In this document: piece by piece, positions 17,986 through 27,085 of the stretch
Layout: the number at the start of each line of letters is the position of its first letter
Position numbering within the stretch: the stretch's first letter is position 1
From: Paracoccus sp. S1E-3
GTDB lineage: Bacteria > Pseudomonadota > Alphaproteobacteria > Rhodobacterales > Rhodobacteraceae
Length of the DNA stretch: 64,000 bases
Assembly (NCBI RefSeq): GCF_013868135.1
Contig: NZ_JACEMU010000004.1
Span: forward strand, 682,001-746,000
Direction: 5' to 3'
Position numbers and translations under genes: made by a program
The notes under the pieces: generated by a model
Database searches by the model: none
Told to the model about the DNA's origin: nothing
The model's input: only the letters and a program-made list of their open reading frames with translations

Positions 17986-18810
17986 ATGCGAGTGACAGCT
18001 TACGAGCGGAATGGTGCAACGGGTGTTGCCGTCAAGCGCGACACCGACTGGGCCGATCTTGGCGCCGTTGATCTGATCGAAGTGTTGGCGGGCGCACATG
18101 CCGACAAGGTGGCGGCGGCCCCGGCCCTGGATGAAGGCAACATCAACGCCGCGCCGCCCCTCGCCCGGCCCGGCAAGATCATCTGCGTCGGCCTGAACTA
18201 TGCCGACCACACCAGCGAATCCCCGTATGAACAGCCCGACTATCCGACGCTGTTCCCGCGCTTTTCCACCAGCCTGATCGCCGATGGCGCGCCGATCATC
18301 CGGCCGCAAATCTCGCAGGATCTGGATTATGAAGGCGAAATGGTCGCCATCATCGGCAAGCGCGGCCGCCATATCCCCAAGGATCAGGCGCTGGATTACG
18401 TCGCCGGCTATTCGATCTTCAACGACGGCTCGCTGCGCGACTATCAGTTCAAATCGCCGCAATGGACGGTCGGCAAGAATTTCGACGGCACCGGCGCCTT
18501 TGGCCCGCATGTCGTCTCGGCCGATGAATTGCCCGAAGGCGCCAAGGGTCTGCGGATCCAGACGCGGCTGAACGGTCAGGTGGTGCAGGACGCCAATACC
18601 GACGACATGATCTATACCGTCGCCGATCTGATCTCGATCATTTCCGAGGCGATCACGCTGGAACCCGGCGATGTCATCGTCACCGGCACCCCGGCCGGGA
18701 TCGGCATGGCGCGCAATCCGAAGCTTTACATGAAGCCCGGCGATGTCGTGGAAGTCGAAATCGAGGGCATCGGCATCCTGCGCAACCCGGTGGAGGACGA
18801 AGCGGCCTGA
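17986..18810 (+). CDS. Fumarylacetoacetate hydrolase (FAH) family protein
   Basis: 274 residues; ATG 17986 after GCGGAGGAGCGACG. The conserved FAH core is clear: ICVGLNYADHTSES, the metal-binding stretch DLDYEGEMVAIIGKRGRHIP, and DVIVTGTPAGIGMARNP near the end. The family hydrolyses or decarboxylates beta-diketo acids and dienoates, such as ring-cleavage products or acylpyruvates. First gene of an eight-gene plus-strand group with two extradiol-type proteins, it likely processes the ring-opened product. The exact reaction is not shown by sequence. Confidence 0.9.
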   Translation: MRVTAYERNGATGVAVKRDTDWADLGAVDLIEVLAGAHADKVAAAPALDEGNINAAPPLARPGKIICVGLNYADHTSESPYEQPDYPTLFPRFSTSLIADGAPIIRPQISQDLDYEGEMVAIIGKRGRHIPKDQALDYVAGYSIFNDGSLRDYQFKSPQWTVGKNFDGTGAFGPHVVSADELPEGAKGLRIQTRLNGQVVQDANTDDMIYTVADLISIISEAITLEPGDVIVTGTPAGIGMARNPKLYMKPGDVVEVEIEGIGILRNPVEDEAA

Positions 18811-18837
18811 CAAGGCCAATTGTCGGAGGAGGCAAAT

Positions 18838-19740
18838 ATGGAACCGCTGATACATCGTCTGGGCTATATCGCCCTGAATGTCAGCGACCTGGAGGGCGCG
18901 GTGGAGGACGCCCGCCAGATCGCCGGAGCCGCACTGGTCGCGCAGGCGCCCGACCGCGCGTTGCTGTCATCGAATGCACGCCATGCCGAGCTGATCCTGC
19001 ATCGCGCCGATCATTCCTCGCTACGCTGCATCGGACTGGAGACGCTTCATCCCGAAAACGTCGATGAGGTTGCGCGCCGTGCGCAGGACGCCGGGTTGAC
19101 GATCATCAGCGACACCCCGTCGCTGCCGGTCATCGAGCGCGCCGTCAGCATCGCCTTCCCGGAAGGCCATGTGATCGAGGCGCATACGCCGATGCCGCGC
19201 GACCGTGCGCCGCGCTATGCGGGGCCGGGCATCCATCCGCGCTATCTGGACCATGTGAACCTGACCGCCCGCGATCCCGCCACATCGGCGCAGGCGATGA
19301 TGCAGGTGTTGGGGCTGAAACTCAGCGAACGGACCCAAGGCTGGGAACTCGCCTGGATGCGGGCGGGCGATGGGCGGCACCATACCGTCGGCATCGCGAA
19401 ATCGCCCGAGGGCGGGGGCCTGCATCACTACAGCTGGGAATTCGCCGATTTCGCCGATTTCAAACGGTTGGGCGATGTGCTGGACGCGCAGGATCGCACG
19501 CTGGTCTGGGGGCCGGGGCGGCATGGCGCGGGCGACAATATCTTCGCCTATTACGTCGATGCCGCGGGGTTCCTTGTCGAAACCACCGCCGAGATGGAGA
19601 TCATCGCCGATCCGCATTTCCAGCCGCGCATCGTCGAGCCGGGCGAGAACCTGTCGAACTACAAGGTGGTCAACCGCTGGGGACAATTGCCGTCGCATGC
19701 CTGGCTGAACCACTTCAACGCCTGCGCGATCCTGTCATGA
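18838..19740 (+). CDS. VOC-superfamily extradiol-type dioxygenase (first copy)
   Basis: 300 residues. ATG 18838 chosen for its GGAGGAGGCAAAT site; an in-frame start at 18820 precedes this site. Two VOC (glyoxalase/bleomycin) modules. The C-terminal module has the 2-His-1-Glu metal set of type I extradiol dioxygenases: His in RYLDHVNLTARD, His in GLHHYSWEFAD, Glu in AAGFLVETTAE. The N-terminal module starts YIALNVSDLE and lacks the His. It may cleave a catecholic ring next to the hydroxyls. It overlaps the next gene by 4 bp (ATGA). Confidence 0.85.
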   Translation: MEPLIHRLGYIALNVSDLEGAVEDARQIAGAALVAQAPDRALLSSNARHAELILHRADHSSLRCIGLETLHPENVDEVARRAQDAGLTIISDTPSLPVIERAVSIAFPEGHVIEAHTPMPRDRAPRYAGPGIHPRYLDHVNLTARDPATSAQAMMQVLGLKLSERTQGWELAWMRAGDGRHHTVGIAKSPEGGGLHHYSWEFADFADFKRLGDVLDAQDRTLVWGPGRHGAGDNIFAYYVDAAGFLVETTAEMEIIADPHFQPRIVEPGENLSNYKVVNRWGQLPSHAWLNHFNACAILS

Positions 19741-20141
19741 GCGCGCCTGATATCGCCGCGCTGGAGGATCGCCGCTATGCCGCGATGCGGGCGGGCGACG
19801 TGGACGCGCTGCGCGAGCTGATGTCGGCGCGGTTGCATTACAGCCATTCGCTGGGGGATCGCGATACGCTGGACAGCTATCTGGCCAAGGTCGCGGCCGG
19901 CCATTTCGTCTATCGCCGCATCGACCATGTGATCGATTGGATGGAAAGCCTGCCCGGTGCCGTGACACTGGGCGGTCGCATGACCGCCGATGTCGTGGTC
20001 GCCGGTGCAAACCGTCATATCGACAATGCCTTCCTCGCCGTTTGGGCCGAGGAAGGTGGCGCATGGCGGCTGATCGCGTATCAGCCGACCCCCCTGCCCG
20101 CCACAGAACCGAGGGACGAAGACACCACCAAGGCGACGTGA
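19737..20141 (+). CDS. NTF2-like (SnoaL/DUF4440) family protein
   Basis: 134 residues with the DUF4440/NTF2-like pattern: N-terminal helix EDRRYAAMRAGDVDALRELM, then HYSHSLGDRDTLDSYLAKV and a C-terminal AVWAEEGGAWRLIAYQPTPL strand. Such proteins are small cone-shaped enzymes or binding proteins, often cyclases, isomerases or hydrolases in catabolic clusters. Translationally coupled (ATGA) to the VOC dioxygenase, so its role is probably in the same pathway. The reaction is unknown. Confidence 0.8.
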   Translation: MSAPDIAALEDRRYAAMRAGDVDALRELMSARLHYSHSLGDRDTLDSYLAKVAAGHFVYRRIDHVIDWMESLPGAVTLGGRMTADVVVAGANRHIDNAFLAVWAEEGGAWRLIAYQPTPLPATEPRDEDTTKAT

Positions 20142-20170
20142 CCTCGTCGCCCGGAAGAAGGAGCCCTGCG

Positions 20171-20515
20171 ATGCCGAAACTGATCTTCCCGCAATTGCGC
20201 GGGCTTTACGAAGCTCTGGAGCCGCTTGCCTATACCGTCCTGCGCGTCCTCGCCGCCGCGATGATGATGCAGTTCGGGATGGGCAAAGTGCTGTCGGGCG
20301 ATGTCGCCCGCGACATCGAGCATATGCGGAATCTGGGCCTCGCGCCCGCGGCGGTGATGCTGTTCGTTCTGGTCACGGTGATGCTGTTTGCCGTCCTGAT
20401 CCCGCGCGGCGATGGCTATCAGCTGGGCGCGGTCTGGTTCGGCGCCTTCGCGCTGATCGCCGCGCGTGGCGGCGGGAAATATTCACTCGACCGCCTGATC
20501 GGACGCGAGTTCTGA
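20171..20515 (+). CDS. Short DoxX-family membrane protein
   Basis: 114 residues from ATG 20171 (AAGGAGCCCTGCG upstream). Helices near residues 17-38, 57-76 and 80-97. The first helix ends MMMQFGMGKVLSG and the C-terminus ARGGGKYSLDRLIG is the DoxX signature. Typical DoxX proteins are about 130-150 residues with four helices; the second helix region with its EFFGG-like motif appears to be missing between LGLAPAAV and MLFVLV. DoxX proteins act in the inner membrane, sometimes with redox partners. Function here is unknown. Confidence 0.75.
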   Translation: MPKLIFPQLRGLYEALEPLAYTVLRVLAAAMMMQFGMGKVLSGDVARDIEHMRNLGLAPAAVMLFVLVTVMLFAVLIPRGDGYQLGAVWFGAFALIAARGGGKYSLDRLIGREF

Positions 20516-20546
20516 CAGAGGCCGATTTCGGGCAAGGGAGGGCCAC

Positions 20547-21344
20547 ATGGATCTTGGATTGAAGGACCGCACCGCTGTCGTCGTCGGCGCCAGCAAGGGC
20601 ATCGGCAAGGGAATCGCGCGGGCATTGGCGGCCGAGGGCTGCAACCTGTTCCTGCTGGCGCGCAACGGCGATGCGCTGCGCGCCACCGCCGATGCAATCG
20701 CAGCTGAATTCGGCATCCGCGCAATTCCGGTCGCGGCCAATGTCAGCGACCCGGATTCGGTCCGCGCGGCAGCGGCCGAGGTGCGAGCGAGCAGCCCCGA
20801 GATCAACATCCTCGCCACCAGCGTCGGCACCGCCATCCGCCGTCAGGACCGCACCGTCACCTGGGCCGATGAGGACTGGCAGGCCGATATCGAGATCAAG
20901 GTGACCGGCATCCTGCGGGTGATCCGCGAATTCGAAGGCATGATCGCCAGCGATGGCAGCGGCCGCATCATCAACATCACCGGCGCCTCGGGGCTGATGA
21001 CATGGATGCCCGCGCTGAACTACGGCATGAACAATGCCGCCGTGATCCATGCCACCGGCTATCTGGCCGCAGATCTGGCGGATCGCGGCATCACCGTGAA
21101 CACTGTCGTCCCCGGCATCGTCGGCACCGAATGGCGCGAGGGCTGGGCCGGTGGCATGGCGGGCGAGCGGGCCAAGGACGATTGGCTGGCGGAATTCTGC
21201 GGCAGCAAGGGCATCCTCGCCCGCCGCTGGGGCCGGGTCGAGGAGATCGGCGATGCGGTCGCCTTCCTCGCTTCCGACCGGGCGGGCTACATCACCGGCA
21301 CGAAACTGGTCGTCGATGGCGGGCTGACCGCCAATATCCGGTAA
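20547..21344 (+). CDS. SDR-family oxidoreductase
   Basis: 265 residues, ATG 20547 after GGGAGGGCCAC. NAD(P)-binding GASKGIGKGIA at residues about 14-24, catalytic Tyr in NYGMNNAAVIH where the usual Lys of YxxxK is Asn-Ala (Y-G-M-N-N), and C-terminal YITGTKLVVDGGLTANIR. The proton-relay Lys seems replaced, so activity should not be assumed. Lies in the same plus-strand run as the two VOC proteins and flavin reductase; could reduce or oxidise a pathway intermediate. Confidence 0.85.
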   Translation: MDLGLKDRTAVVVGASKGIGKGIARALAAEGCNLFLLARNGDALRATADAIAAEFGIRAIPVAANVSDPDSVRAAAAEVRASSPEINILATSVGTAIRRQDRTVTWADEDWQADIEIKVTGILRVIREFEGMIASDGSGRIINITGASGLMTWMPALNYGMNNAAVIHATGYLAADLADRGITVNTVVPGIVGTEWREGWAGGMAGERAKDDWLAEFCGSKGILARRWGRVEEIGDAVAFLASDRAGYITGTKLVVDGGLTANIR

Positions 21345-21355
21345 AGGGGCGGATC

Positions 21356-21928
21356 ATGCTGACCTTGCAGATCATCATCGGCAGCGTGCGGCAGGGCCGC
21401 GGCGGCTTGTCGGTCGCCGAATGGTTCGAGGAGATCGCCCGCAAGGACGGCCGCTTCAAGGTCGAGCGCGTCGATCTGGCCGAGCTGAACCTGCCGCTGA
21501 TGGACGAACCCAACCATCCCCGCCTGCAGCAGTACACCCACGAGCATACGAAGCGCTTCAGCGAGATCATCAGCCGCGGCGATGCCTATGTCTTTGTCAC
21601 CACGGAATATAATTACGCCATTCCGGGGGCGCTGAAGAACGCATTGGACTACCTGTCCGTCGAATGGGCGGGCAAGCCGGTCTGCGCGGTGGCCTATGGC
21701 GGCATTTCCGGCGCTGCCCGCGCGGTCGAGGATCTGCGCCGTGTCGCCGTGGCGCTGAAGGCGGTGCCGCTGGTGCAGGGCGTCGTCTGCCCGCTCTACG
21801 CCCAGCAACGCGACGAGGAAGGCCGCTTTCATGGCAACCCGACCCAGATCGCGGCGGCCGCCGAAACCCTTGATATTCTGGCCGATTACGGCGCGGTGCT
21901 GAAAGCCCGTCGTCTGGCCGCAGCCTGA
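21356..21928 (+). CDS. NADPH-dependent FMN reductase family protein
   Basis: 190 residues from ATG 21356, 11 bp after the SDR stop. Flavodoxin-like fold with IIIGSVRQGRGGLSVAEWF for FMN phosphate binding, and TTEYNYAIPGALKNALDYLS, the signature of NADPH_dep_Fmn_red proteins. It may supply reduced flavin to an oxygenase or reduce a quinone made by ring hydroxylation. The class A-type hydroxylase at 15202-16983 does not need a separate reductase, so quinone reduction is the more natural guess. Confidence 0.9.
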   Translation: MLTLQIIIGSVRQGRGGLSVAEWFEEIARKDGRFKVERVDLAELNLPLMDEPNHPRLQQYTHEHTKRFSEIISRGDAYVFVTTEYNYAIPGALKNALDYLSVEWAGKPVCAVAYGGISGAARAVEDLRRVAVALKAVPLVQGVVCPLYAQQRDEEGRFHGNPTQIAAAAETLDILADYGAVLKARRLAAA

Positions 21929-21940
21929 GAGGAGCAGGAG

Positions 21941-22906
21941 ATGACCGCAATCATCGGAAAACTCGCGCCGACGAAACGGCCGGGCGAACTGGGTATTCAC
22001 TCCATGGACACCTTCACCATGACGGTGCCCGATCTGACCGTGGCCGACAATTTCTATCGGGCCTTCGGTCTGGACGTGCGCGAGGAAGGCGAGAAACTGG
22101 CGCTTTACACCTTCGGCTTGGATCATCGCTGGATGACCATTTCCGAAGCGGGTCAGAAAAAGCTGAACCACCTGTCCTTCGGCGTGTTCGAAGAGGATTT
22201 CGAACCGATGCGCCGGCGGATCGAGGGGCAGGGTGTCCGCCTGATGGACCCGCCGCGCGGGATCGATTCCAACGGCTTCTGGTTCTTCGACCCTTTCGGC
22301 GTGCTGGTCGAGGTGAAGATCGCAGAAAAGACCACGCCCAGCGAAAAGACGCCGTTCTTTCTGGGTTCCTGCCCCGGCGGGGTGGCGGGCGCGCCGCAGC
22401 GGTCCAAGGCCGATACGGTGCGACCGACGCGGCTGGCCCATATCCTGCTGTTCACGCCCGACGTGCAGGGGGCGATAGACTTCTACAGCCGGACATTGGG
22501 GCTGCGCCTGTCGGACCGGTCCGGCGACGGCATCTGCTTCATGCACGGCATCCACGGCTCGGATCACCATCTCGTCGCCTTTGCCAGATCGTCGGCGCCG
22601 GGCCTGCATCATTGCAGCTGGGACATGGGTGGCATCAACGAGGTCGGCAAGGGCGCCATGCAGATGGCCGAGAAGGGATTCAGCCGGGGCTGGGGCATGG
22701 GCCGACATGTGCTGGGCTCGAACTATTTCCACTATGTCCGCGACCCTTGGGGCAGCTATTCGGAATATTCCGCCGATATCGACTATATCCCCGCCGACCA
22801 CGACTGGGAGGCGGGCGACTACCCGCCCGAGGATTCGCTCTATCTGTGGGGCCCGGAAATGCCGAAAGACTTCGTGCATAATTACGAGGCCGATGACGAG
22901 CGCTAG
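21941..22906 (+). CDS. VOC-superfamily extradiol-type dioxygenase (second copy)
   Basis: 321 residues, ATG 21941 after GAGAGGAGCAGG. Two VOC modules. The C-terminal one has complete extradiol ligands: His in TRLAHILLFTPDV, His in PGLHHCSWDMGG, Glu in GSYSEYSADIDYIP; conserved HGIHGSDHHLVAF also fits the extradiol class. The N-terminal module has KLNHLSFGV and GVLVEVKI. It is only distantly like the first VOC protein (18838-19740). Probably a ring-cleaving oxygenase; last gene of the closely spaced run. Confidence 0.87.
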   Translation: MTAIIGKLAPTKRPGELGIHSMDTFTMTVPDLTVADNFYRAFGLDVREEGEKLALYTFGLDHRWMTISEAGQKKLNHLSFGVFEEDFEPMRRRIEGQGVRLMDPPRGIDSNGFWFFDPFGVLVEVKIAEKTTPSEKTPFFLGSCPGGVAGAPQRSKADTVRPTRLAHILLFTPDVQGAIDFYSRTLGLRLSDRSGDGICFMHGIHGSDHHLVAFARSSAPGLHHCSWDMGGINEVGKGAMQMAEKGFSRGWGMGRHVLGSNYFHYVRDPWGSYSEYSADIDYIPADHDWEAGDYPPEDSLYLWGPEMPKDFVHNYEADDER

Positions 22907-23100
22907 CCAGCGTCAGCCGGGAAAGGCGAGAAACCGCTCAACCGGTGCAGCCTGCCCGGGGTGCAGGTTGCAAACGTCAACGGAAGCCTCAAACTTTTAT
23001 CGCGGGGCAGGCATTGACCATCGCCTCTGCCGCGCAGCGTCAGCCGGGACTGACCCCCGATGAAACCCGTCAACCCAGTGCAATCGAAAGGAAGTTCATC

Positions 23101-23742
23101 ATGACCAGCGAACCACGTCGCGATCCGGTTCAGGATCGACTGCTGACGCCCGAAAATTCGGCCCTGATCGTCATCGATTACCAGCCGGTGCAGGTCAATT
23201 CGATCGCTTCGATGGACCGGCAGTTGATGGTCAACAACATCGTCGGCACGGCCCAGGCGGCAGTGACTTATGGCCTGCCGATCGTTCATTCGACGGTCAA
23301 CGTCAAGACCGGGCTGAACAAGCCGCCGATCCCGCAATTGCGCAAGGCGCTGGCGGATTATCCGACCTATGACCGGACCACGATCAATTCCTGGGAGGAT
23401 GTCGAGTTTCGCAAGGCCGTTGAAGAAACCGGCCGCAGGAAGCTGATCATGACCGCACTCTGGACCGAGGCCTGCCTGACCTTCCCGGCACTTGATGCCC
23501 TGGCTGAAGGGTATGAGGTCTATGTGGTGACCGATGCGGTGGGGGGCACCTCGCTGGCCGCGCACGAGGCCGCGCTGCGCCGGATCGAACAGGCGGGCGG
23601 CAAGATGATCAGCGTGCCGCAGCTGTTCTGCGAATTGCAGCGTGACTGGGCCCGCAAGGACACCGTCCCGGCCTTCATGAACCTGTTCATCGACACCGGT
23701 GGCACGGCGGGCATCCAGTTCGCCAATGACCGGCAGGAGTGA
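23101..23742 (+). CDS. Isochorismatase-family cysteine hydrolase
   Basis: 213 residues from ATG 23101 with AAGGAAGTTC upstream; an earlier frame start at 22945 is not needed. Asp motif ALIVIDYQPVQVNSI and nucleophile Cys in ALWTEACLTFPALDAL are present, with the C-terminal AGGKMISVPQLFCELQRDWA segment. No signal peptide, unlike the relative at 1116-1904. It follows the catabolic run after a 194-bp gap that contains an imperfect repeat, so it may have its own promoter. It could hydrolyse an amide intermediate or be unrelated. Confidence 0.9.
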   Translation: MTSEPRRDPVQDRLLTPENSALIVIDYQPVQVNSIASMDRQLMVNNIVGTAQAAVTYGLPIVHSTVNVKTGLNKPPIPQLRKALADYPTYDRTTINSWEDVEFRKAVEETGRRKLIMTALWTEACLTFPALDALAEGYEVYVVTDAVGGTSLAAHEAALRRIEQAGGKMISVPQLFCELQRDWARKDTVPAFMNLFIDTGGTAGIQFANDRQE

Positions 23743-24276
23743 GATCATCCGGGCGGCACGCCTCGGGGAAAATCGGTCCCGGAGGCCCGTTGCGCCAGCC
23801 AAGTTCCCTCGCACTGATTGCCATCGGCGCGACGGAACAGCCAATAACGGTTGTGGGACGAACGGCCGGTCCGGGTCGGATGCCGCGCACCGGATCGAAA
23901 GCCGAGGCCAGCCGCACCCCGCGCCTCGCCGGCGTGGTCAGGCGCACGCCGCGCGATCATATCGGTGACGGCGAGGATCGGCGGCACGATCGCCCCAATC
24001 CGACGGATCATCCTCGCATCACGCTGCAGGCGGTCAAACGCAGTCCGATCGCCGGCGACGAGAGAGCGTTCCACTCCCCTCCTGATCCTGCCTAACGGCA
24101 GCCTCGGTCGGGGCAGCCGCCACCGCCAGCAGCATCTCGCCTGGGCATAGCGCCGCAACTGCTTCAGCGTCTACCTCCGCCTGCCGCGGAACGTGTCGTG
24201 GCGCATGGCCCAGACCAACTGCGACCTCTCCGGCGGTTCGCGGCGAAAGCGGGACAACCCCGACCGCCCTTCCCAC
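23743..24276. other. Gene-free stretch between the aromatic island and the sialic acid genes
   Basis: About 530 bp. I see no frame with a recognisable domain or consistent codon use. It begins with an imperfect hairpin (GCCTCGGGG / TCCCGGAGGC, about 23760-23786) that could end transcription from the hydrolase. The remainder may be degraded coding DNA. Confidence 0.45.
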
Positions 24277-25143
24277 TCAGGATAAGGACATTTCGCTGTC
24301 CGGCAGCAGCGCCCCCAGCAGGGCGCTGTCGTGACCCAGGATCGCAGGGATGACGGGGACGCGGAACAGGGGCGGCTCCTCCTCGAACTTGGCCAGCACG
24401 CGGGCCAGATACCCCTCGCCCAAGCCGACGCTGCCGCCGATCGCGATGCGGTCGAGGCCGAACAGCGCTGTCAGATCGCCACAGAGCCGGGCTACCGCCG
24501 CCGCCGAGCGGTCGATGGCTTCCTGCGCTTCCGGCTGATCCGACGCGAAGGCGGCGCGCGCATCGGGCGTGCCGGCGGCGCGGGCGATGGCGCGGCCCGA
24601 GGCCACGCTTTCGACGGTGCCCCGGCGGCCCGAGCCACATCGCTCGTCACCAAAGGGCGAGGACATGAAGCCCACATGCCCGGCCAGACCATTCGGGCTT
24701 TGCAGCAGACTGCCGTCCAACATGACGCCGCCACCTACCCCGGTCGAGACGGTCAGATAGGCGAAATGCCGGGCGCCGCGCCCTGCCCCCAGCCGCGCCT
24801 CGGCCAAGGTGGCGGCGGCGGCGTCGTTGCGCAGGATCACGCGATCGCCGAAAACCGCGCGGAGCTTTGTCAGCAGCGGCTCTCCGGTGATGCCGGGAAG
24901 GGTCGCGGCGTTGACCGCCTGCCAGCGGCCTTCCTGATCGACCCGGCCCGCCACCGCGACGCCCAGGGCCTCGCCCCGCGGATAGCCGAGCCGATCGAGC
25001 AGCGCCTTCATCGCCGCGATCTGGCCGTCGAACCCAGCATTGCCATCGGTCGGCGCCTGTTCGCGGGCGACGATCCGCCCGTCGCTGATCCGCGCGGCGG
25101 CGGTCTTGGTGCCGCCCAGATCGACGGCGAAACCGCGGATCAT
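24277..25143 (-). CDS. nanK: ROK-family kinase, probable N-acetylmannosamine kinase
   Basis: 288 residues, ATG 25143. N-terminal phosphate-binding [16 protein letters not shown], sugar region [16 protein letters not shown] and ATP-region [10 protein letters not shown] are clear ROK features. The family's zinc motif CxCGxxGCxE appears as [12 protein letters not shown]: the second Cys is Ser and the third Thr, and the upstream GHM/His is changed, so zinc binding is probably lost. ATGA overlap with nanE. It should phosphorylate N-acetylmannosamine for the epimerase. Other hexoses are possible for a ROK kinase, but the neighbours support NanK. Confidence 0.85.
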   Translation of the reverse strand: MIRGFAVDLGGTKTAAARISDGRIVAREQAPTDGNAGFDGQIAAMKALLDRLGYPRGEALGVAVAGRVDQEGRWQAVNAATLPGITGEPLLTKLRAVFGDRVILRNDAAAATLAEARLGAGRGARHFAYLTVSTGVGGGVMLDGSLLQSPNGLAGHVGFMSSPFGDERCGSGRRGTVESVASGRAIARAAGTPDARAAFASDQPEAQEAIDRSAAAVARLCGDLTALFGLDRIAIGGSVGLGEGYLARVLAKFEEEPPLFRVPVIPAILGHDSALLGALLPDSEMSLS

Positions 25144-25814
25144 CTGGGCCGCCGGATGGCATCGGCGAACCAGCCGGTGACCACCTCGAGCCGGGTCAGG
25201 GCGCTGCCGACAGTGACGGCATCGGCGCCCGCGAGGATTGCCTGCCGCGCGAGTTCGGGCGTGTTGAACCGCCCCTCGGCCATGACGAAGCCGCCAAGCG
25301 CCTGAAACCGCCCGATCAGCGCCAGATCGGGCGCGTCATCATCGGTGGCGGTTTCGGCGGTATAGCCCGAAAGGGTGGTGCCGATGATCGCGGCCCCGCC
25401 GCTCAGCGCCGCGCGGCCGTCATCCGGTTCCGCGCAATCGGTCATCGCCAGCACGCCGCCGGCCCGGATCGCGGCGAGGATCGCATCGCGGTCATCCGGG
25501 CGCGGCCGGGCCGTGCCGTCATAAGCCACGATATCGGCCCCGGCGGCGATCAGCGCCTGCGCATCGGCGATGGTCGGGGTGATGCGCACCGGGCTGTCCG
25601 GCAGGTCGCGCTTGACGATGCCGATGATCGGCACCTCGACCACGGGCCGGGTGGCGCGCAGGTTCTCCACCCCCTCGATCCGCAGCGCGGCGGCGCCCCC
25701 GGCGACCGCCGCCTGCGCCATGGCGGCGACGATCTCGGGCCGATCCATCGGGCCGCCATCGACCGGCTGGCAGGAGACGACGAGTCCGCCCCGCAGGCGT
25801 TCGAGCACGTTCAT
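25140..25814 (-). CDS. nanE: N-acetylmannosamine-6-phosphate 2-epimerase
   Basis: 224 residues, the normal NanE length. Starts [20 protein letters not shown], with the [20 protein letters not shown] segment (catalytic Lys), the [12 protein letters not shown] strand and TDCAEPDD with [13 protein letters not shown] at the C-terminal phosphate site. Converts ManNAc-6-P to GlcNAc-6-P in sialic acid breakdown. Coupled at both ends by 4-bp overlaps (SiaM-type permease upstream, nanK downstream). Confidence 0.94.
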   Translation of the reverse strand: MNVLERLRGGLVVSCQPVDGGPMDRPEIVAAMAQAAVAGGAAALRIEGVENLRATRPVVEVPIIGIVKRDLPDSPVRITPTIADAQALIAAGADIVAYDGTARPRPDDRDAILAAIRAGGVLAMTDCAEPDDGRAALSGGAAIIGTTLSGYTAETATDDDAPDLALIGRFQALGGFVMAEGRFNTPELARQAILAGADAVTVGSALTRLEVVTGWFADAIRRPR

Positions 25815-27085
25815 TTCATCAACCCCGGCAGCCCGGTCGCCAGCACCGGAAAGACGCAGACCAGGATCAGCACCACGACCGGCGGGATGATCCAGGGCAG
25901 GATGGCACGGGCCAGTTTCTGGAAGGGAATACCGCTGACCTGCGCGACCACGAACAGTGCCATGCCCATCGGCGGGGTCAGGATCGAGATCATCAGGTTC
26001 AGGACCACGATCACCCCGAAATGGATCGGGTCGATGCCGAAGCCAAGCGCGATGGGCACCAGAATCGGCACCACGATCAGCAGGATCACCAAGGATTCGA
26101 TGAACATACCCAGCACGAACATCATCAGGTTGACGGCGATCAGGAAGCTGACCGGGCCGTCGGCGATGTTCAGGAACATGGCGGCGATCTGCTGGGGCGC
26201 CTGTTCGCGGGCCAGCACATAGCCCAGCAGCGATACCCCGGCGATGATCGTCGCGATCCCGGCCGAGGTCGCGGTCGTTTCATAAAGCGCATCCCACAGC
26301 CGCCGCCAGGTCAGTTCGCGATAGAAGATCAGGTCGATCACGATGGCATAGACCACGGTGACAGCCGCCGCCTCGGTCGGTGAGAACAAGCCGCTGAAGA
26401 TGCCGCCGACGATCACAGCCGGGGTCAGCAGCGCCGGAAACGAGCGCACGAACAACCGCCCGACATCGGCCCAGCCGGGCCAGCGGTCGCGCGGATAGTC
26501 GCGGCGCAGCGCGATGATATAGACCATCACCATCAGCGCCGCCGCACAGAGAAAGCCCGGCACGACGCCGCCCAGAAACAGCTTGCCGATCGAGGTATTG
26601 GCGATCACCCCGTACAGCACCATGGTGATCGAGGGCGGCACCAGCGGCCCGATCATCGAGGATGCAGCGGTGACTGCGCCCGAGAAGTCATCGTCATAGC
26701 CGGCCTTGCGCATCGCCTCGATCTCCATCTTGCCGAGGCCGCCCGCATCCGCCAGCGCCGAGCCGGACATGCCCGAAAAGAACAGGCTGGCCAGCACGTT
26801 GACATGGCCGAGGCCGCCGCGGATATGGCCGACAAGGGCGCGGGCGAAGCCGAACAGAAGATGGGTGATCCCGGCCCCGTTCAGGATCGCGGCGGCAAGG
26901 ATGAACAGCGGCACCGCCAGCATCGGAAAGCTGTTCAACCCGTCGACCATGCGCGACATGGCGAAGGCCAGCCCGATGCCTGACCAGTAGAAATAGCCCA
27001 TTGAGACGAGGATCATCGAAATCCCGATCGGCACCCCGACCAGAACCAGCAACAGCCAGCCAATAGCAATGATGGCAAGGATCAC
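25811..27085 (-). CDS. siaM: TRAP transporter large permease, probable sialic acid SiaM
   Basis: 424 residues; the start is GTG 27085, overlapping the small-permease stop (GTGA). DctM family: [20 protein letters not shown] and the C-terminal [20 protein letters not shown] are present, with about 11 membrane segments. Translocates solute handed over by the receptor at 27602-28558. Its place between nanE and the receptor strongly suggests sialic acid (Neu5Ac) as substrate. Confidence 0.92.
   Translation of the reverse strand: MILAIIAIGWLLLVLVGVPIGISMILVSMGYFYWSGIGLAFAMSRMVDGLNSFPMLAVPLFILAAAILNGAGITHLLFGFARALVGHIRGGLGHVNVLASLFFSGMSGSALADAGGLGKMEIEAMRKAGYDDDFSGAVTAASSMIGPLVPPSITMVLYGVIANTSIGKLFLGGVVPGFLCAAALMVMVYIIALRRDYPRDRWPGWADVGRLFVRSFPALLTPAVIVGGIFSGLFSPTEAAAVTVVYAIVIDLIFYRELTWRRLWDALYETTATSAGIATIIAGVSLLGYVLAREQAPQQIAAMFLNIADGPVSFLIAVNLMMFVLGMFIESLVILLIVVPILVPIALGFGIDPIHFGVIVVLNLMISILTPPMGMALFVVAQVSGIPFQKLARAILPWIIPPVVVLILVCVFPVLATGLPGLMK

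Noticed and set aside
22908..23049. 15-bp direct repeat CAGCGTCAGCCGGGA at 22908-22922 and 23035-23049
   Set aside because: Real repeat, but a single pair in an intergenic region with no terminal structures or coding relic; not enough for a mobile element call.
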